From Acidobacteriota bacterium (GTDB lineage Bacteria > Acidobacteriota > Vicinamibacteria > Vicinamibacterales > Fen-181), in the NCBI GenBank assembly GCA_021779795.1, contig JAJXZZ010000148.1, forward strand, positions 1 through 7,705: a DNA stretch of 7,705 bases. Direction: 5' to 3'. The notes under the pieces were generated by a model, which did not search any database, was not told where the DNA came from, and saw only the letters and a program-made list of their open reading frames with translations. This document shows positions 7,054 to 7,705 of the stretch, in pieces (position 1 is the stretch's first letter; every line of letters begins with the position of its first letter). Made by a program: the position numbers and the translations under genes.

Positions 7054-7476
7054 ATGAGGCGGTGGAGCCTTCCTGGGCTGGCGCTCGTGGCGCTGCTCGC
7101 GATCTCGGCGGCGGGCTGCGGGGACAACACCACCCCGGTCACGCCGACGCCGACGCCCGAGCTGAAGACGGACACCTTCACCGGCACGCTGACCCCCGGC
7201 ATCACCAACTACTACACCTTCCTCGCCAGGACCGGCGATGTCGTGATGAAGCTGTCGTCGGTGACGCCCGACCCGACGGTGAAGGTCGGGATGACGCTCG
7301 GCGTCTACAGCTACCTCACCTGCACGCCCGCCATGCAGAACACGAACGCCGTCGTCGGCAACACGCTGTTCGGAACGGCCACGGCCACCACCAGCATGTG
7401 CATCACCGTCTACGACAACGGCAGCCTCACCAGCGGGTCGTCGGTGAACTACACGATCACGGTGACGCACTACTAG
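7054..7476 (+). CDS. Small putative lipoprotein with a PPC-like beta domain
   Basis: A 140-residue exported protein. Residues 1-21 are a signal sequence (Arg2, Arg3, then a Leu/Ala core) ending in SAAG-C, so Cys22 is the probable lipidated residue. The -3 position is Ala rather than the usual Leu, which makes the lipobox imperfect. A Thr/Pro linker follows (DNTTPVTPTPTPELK, about 24-38). The remainder alternates like a beta-sandwich with the pattern of bacterial pre-peptidase C-terminal (PPC) domains: DTFTGTLTPGITNYYTFLA near the start and VNYTITVTHY at the end. Cys90 and Cys116 could form a disulfide after export. PPC domains usually ride on secreted proteases, but here the domain stands alone on a lipid anchor. 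The role is unknown, and binding or surface display is only a guess. The gene follows the MFS gene by 127 bp with a strong RBS, so it may have its own promoter. Confidence 0.85.
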   Translation: MRRWSLPGLALVALLAISAAGCGDNTTPVTPTPTPELKTDTFTGTLTPGITNYYTFLARTGDVVMKLSSVTPDPTVKVGMTLGVYSYLTCTPAMQNTNAVVGNTLFGTATATTSMCITVYDNGSLTSGSSVNYTITVTHY

Positions 7477-7479
7477 AAT

Positions 7480-7542
7480 CGGCTGTCGGCTGTCGGCGGT
7501 CGGCTGTCGGCGGTCGGCTGTCGGCGGTCGGCTGTCGGCGGC
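7480..7542 (+). repeat. Heptamer array E (CGGCTGT/CGGCGGT alternating, 9 phased units)
   Basis: Nine in-phase 7-mers: CGGCTGT twice, CGGCGGT, then CGGCTGT and CGGCGGT in strict alternation, ending CGGCGGC. From the second unit on this makes a higher-order 14-bp period. The array begins four bases after the lipoprotein stop codon. It is the same sequence family as array B in opposite orientation. It contains no stop codons, so antisense frames read through it and translate as a 7-residue repeat (PTADRRQ/PTADSRQ). Confidence 0.92.
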
Positions 7543-7548
7543 GAGCCG

Positions 7549-7567
7549 GCGCCCGAGAGCCGGGCGC
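7549..7567. other. Small perfect hairpin, 7-bp stem
   Basis: GCGCCCG (7549-7555), a 5-nt loop, then CGGGCGC (7561-7567). It lies 73 bp after the lipoprotein stop. The stem is GC-only and no T-run follows. It could be a weak transcription-end structure for that gene or chance in very GC-rich DNA. Confidence 0.3.
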
Positions 7568-7615
7568 GGACCGGGTCGGCGCGAAGGGCGAATTCGAGGT
7601 CTGCCGAGCTGAGCC

Positions 7616-7657
7616 CGGCGCCTCACGACCGGCGCCTCACGACCGGCGACCAACGTC
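7616..7657 (+). repeat. Heptad-phased direct repeat CGGCGCCTCACGAC, 2 exact copies plus decayed units
   Basis: Two exact tandem 14-mers (7616-7629 and 7630-7643), each made of CGGCGCC plus TCACGAC. They continue in the same 7-nt phase with CGGCGAC and CAACGTC up to the edge of the 46-bp hairpin element. The 48 bp between the hairpin at 7549-7567 and this repeat show nothing recognisable. Confidence 0.75.
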
Positions 7658-7703
7658 GGCGGTCGGCCCGCCTTCGCTCTTCGAGCGACGGCGGGCAAGC
7701 TGG
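7658..7703 (-). repeat. 46-bp dispersed hairpin element, copy 2 (inverted)
   Basis: Exact reverse complement of 2152-2197 with no mismatch over 46 bp; the bases immediately outside differ on both sides. The hairpin core is conserved, with its GAA loop read on the - strand. Both copies adjoin 7-nt repeat arrays. The two copies enclose the peptidase, EamA, tRNA-Leu, MFS and lipoprotein genes, but no transposase or integrase is present, so I read them as dispersed repeats and not as the ends of a mobile element. Confidence 0.85.
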
Positions 7704-7705
7704 CC

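Noticed and set aside
7018..7698. Reverse frame of 226 codons over the lipoprotein gene and repeats
   Set aside because: Its coding appearance comes from the hairpin element and array E; no independent support, and the + strand gene has a strong RBS.
2152..7703. Composite mobile element bounded by the 46-bp inverted repeats
   Set aside because: No transposase, integrase or target-site duplication; the genes between are ordinary, and the element looks like a dispersed intergenic repeat.

Overview
The window is very GC-rich (roughly 70% by eye) bacterial chromosome. It holds five protein-coding genes, one tRNA gene and an unusually repeat-laden set of intergenic gaps. The exported hydrolases, a lipoprotein signal and an encoded tRNA CCA end fit a soil-type Gram-negative. 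The codon bias and the dispersed hairpin repeat remind me of uncultured Acidobacteriota (Vicinamibacteria-like). That placement is an impression from memory and cannot be proven from the sequence.

Layout, left to right. (1) The 3' part of a large six-hairpin (alpha/alpha-barrel) glycosidase-like protein, on the + strand and open at the window edge. (2) A 113-bp gap with a heptamer array, a 14-bp perfect palindrome and a 46-bp hairpin element. (3) A complete exported M28 zinc peptidase of the glutamate carboxypeptidase II / transferrin-receptor type, + strand. (4) A heptamer array between convergent genes. (5) An EamA/DMT-family transporter on the - strand. (6) A promoter and tRNA-Leu(CAG) on the + strand, bracketed by two heptamer arrays of the same family in opposite orientation. 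(7) An MFS transporter, + strand. (8) A small putative lipoprotein with a PPC-like beta domain, + strand. (9) A terminal gap with a long heptamer array, a second 7-nt-phased repeat, and an exact 46-bp inverted copy of the hairpin element from region 2.

The genes look like ordinary accessory and housekeeping functions: carbohydrate and peptide scavenging plus two small-molecule transporters. No operon logic ties them into one system. I see no defence, mobile or biosynthetic system and no CRISPR array.

The signal that gene annotation does not explain lies between the genes. Five of the six gaps carry 7-nt tandem arrays, and most of their units share a GGCT (or GGCG) core. The sequence variant is largely uniform within an array but differs between arrays. 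Two arrays overlap stop codons and a third begins four bases after one. Together with the 46-bp hairpin, this looks like a dispersed short-tandem-repeat family resembling the heptameric STRRs described in cyanobacteria.
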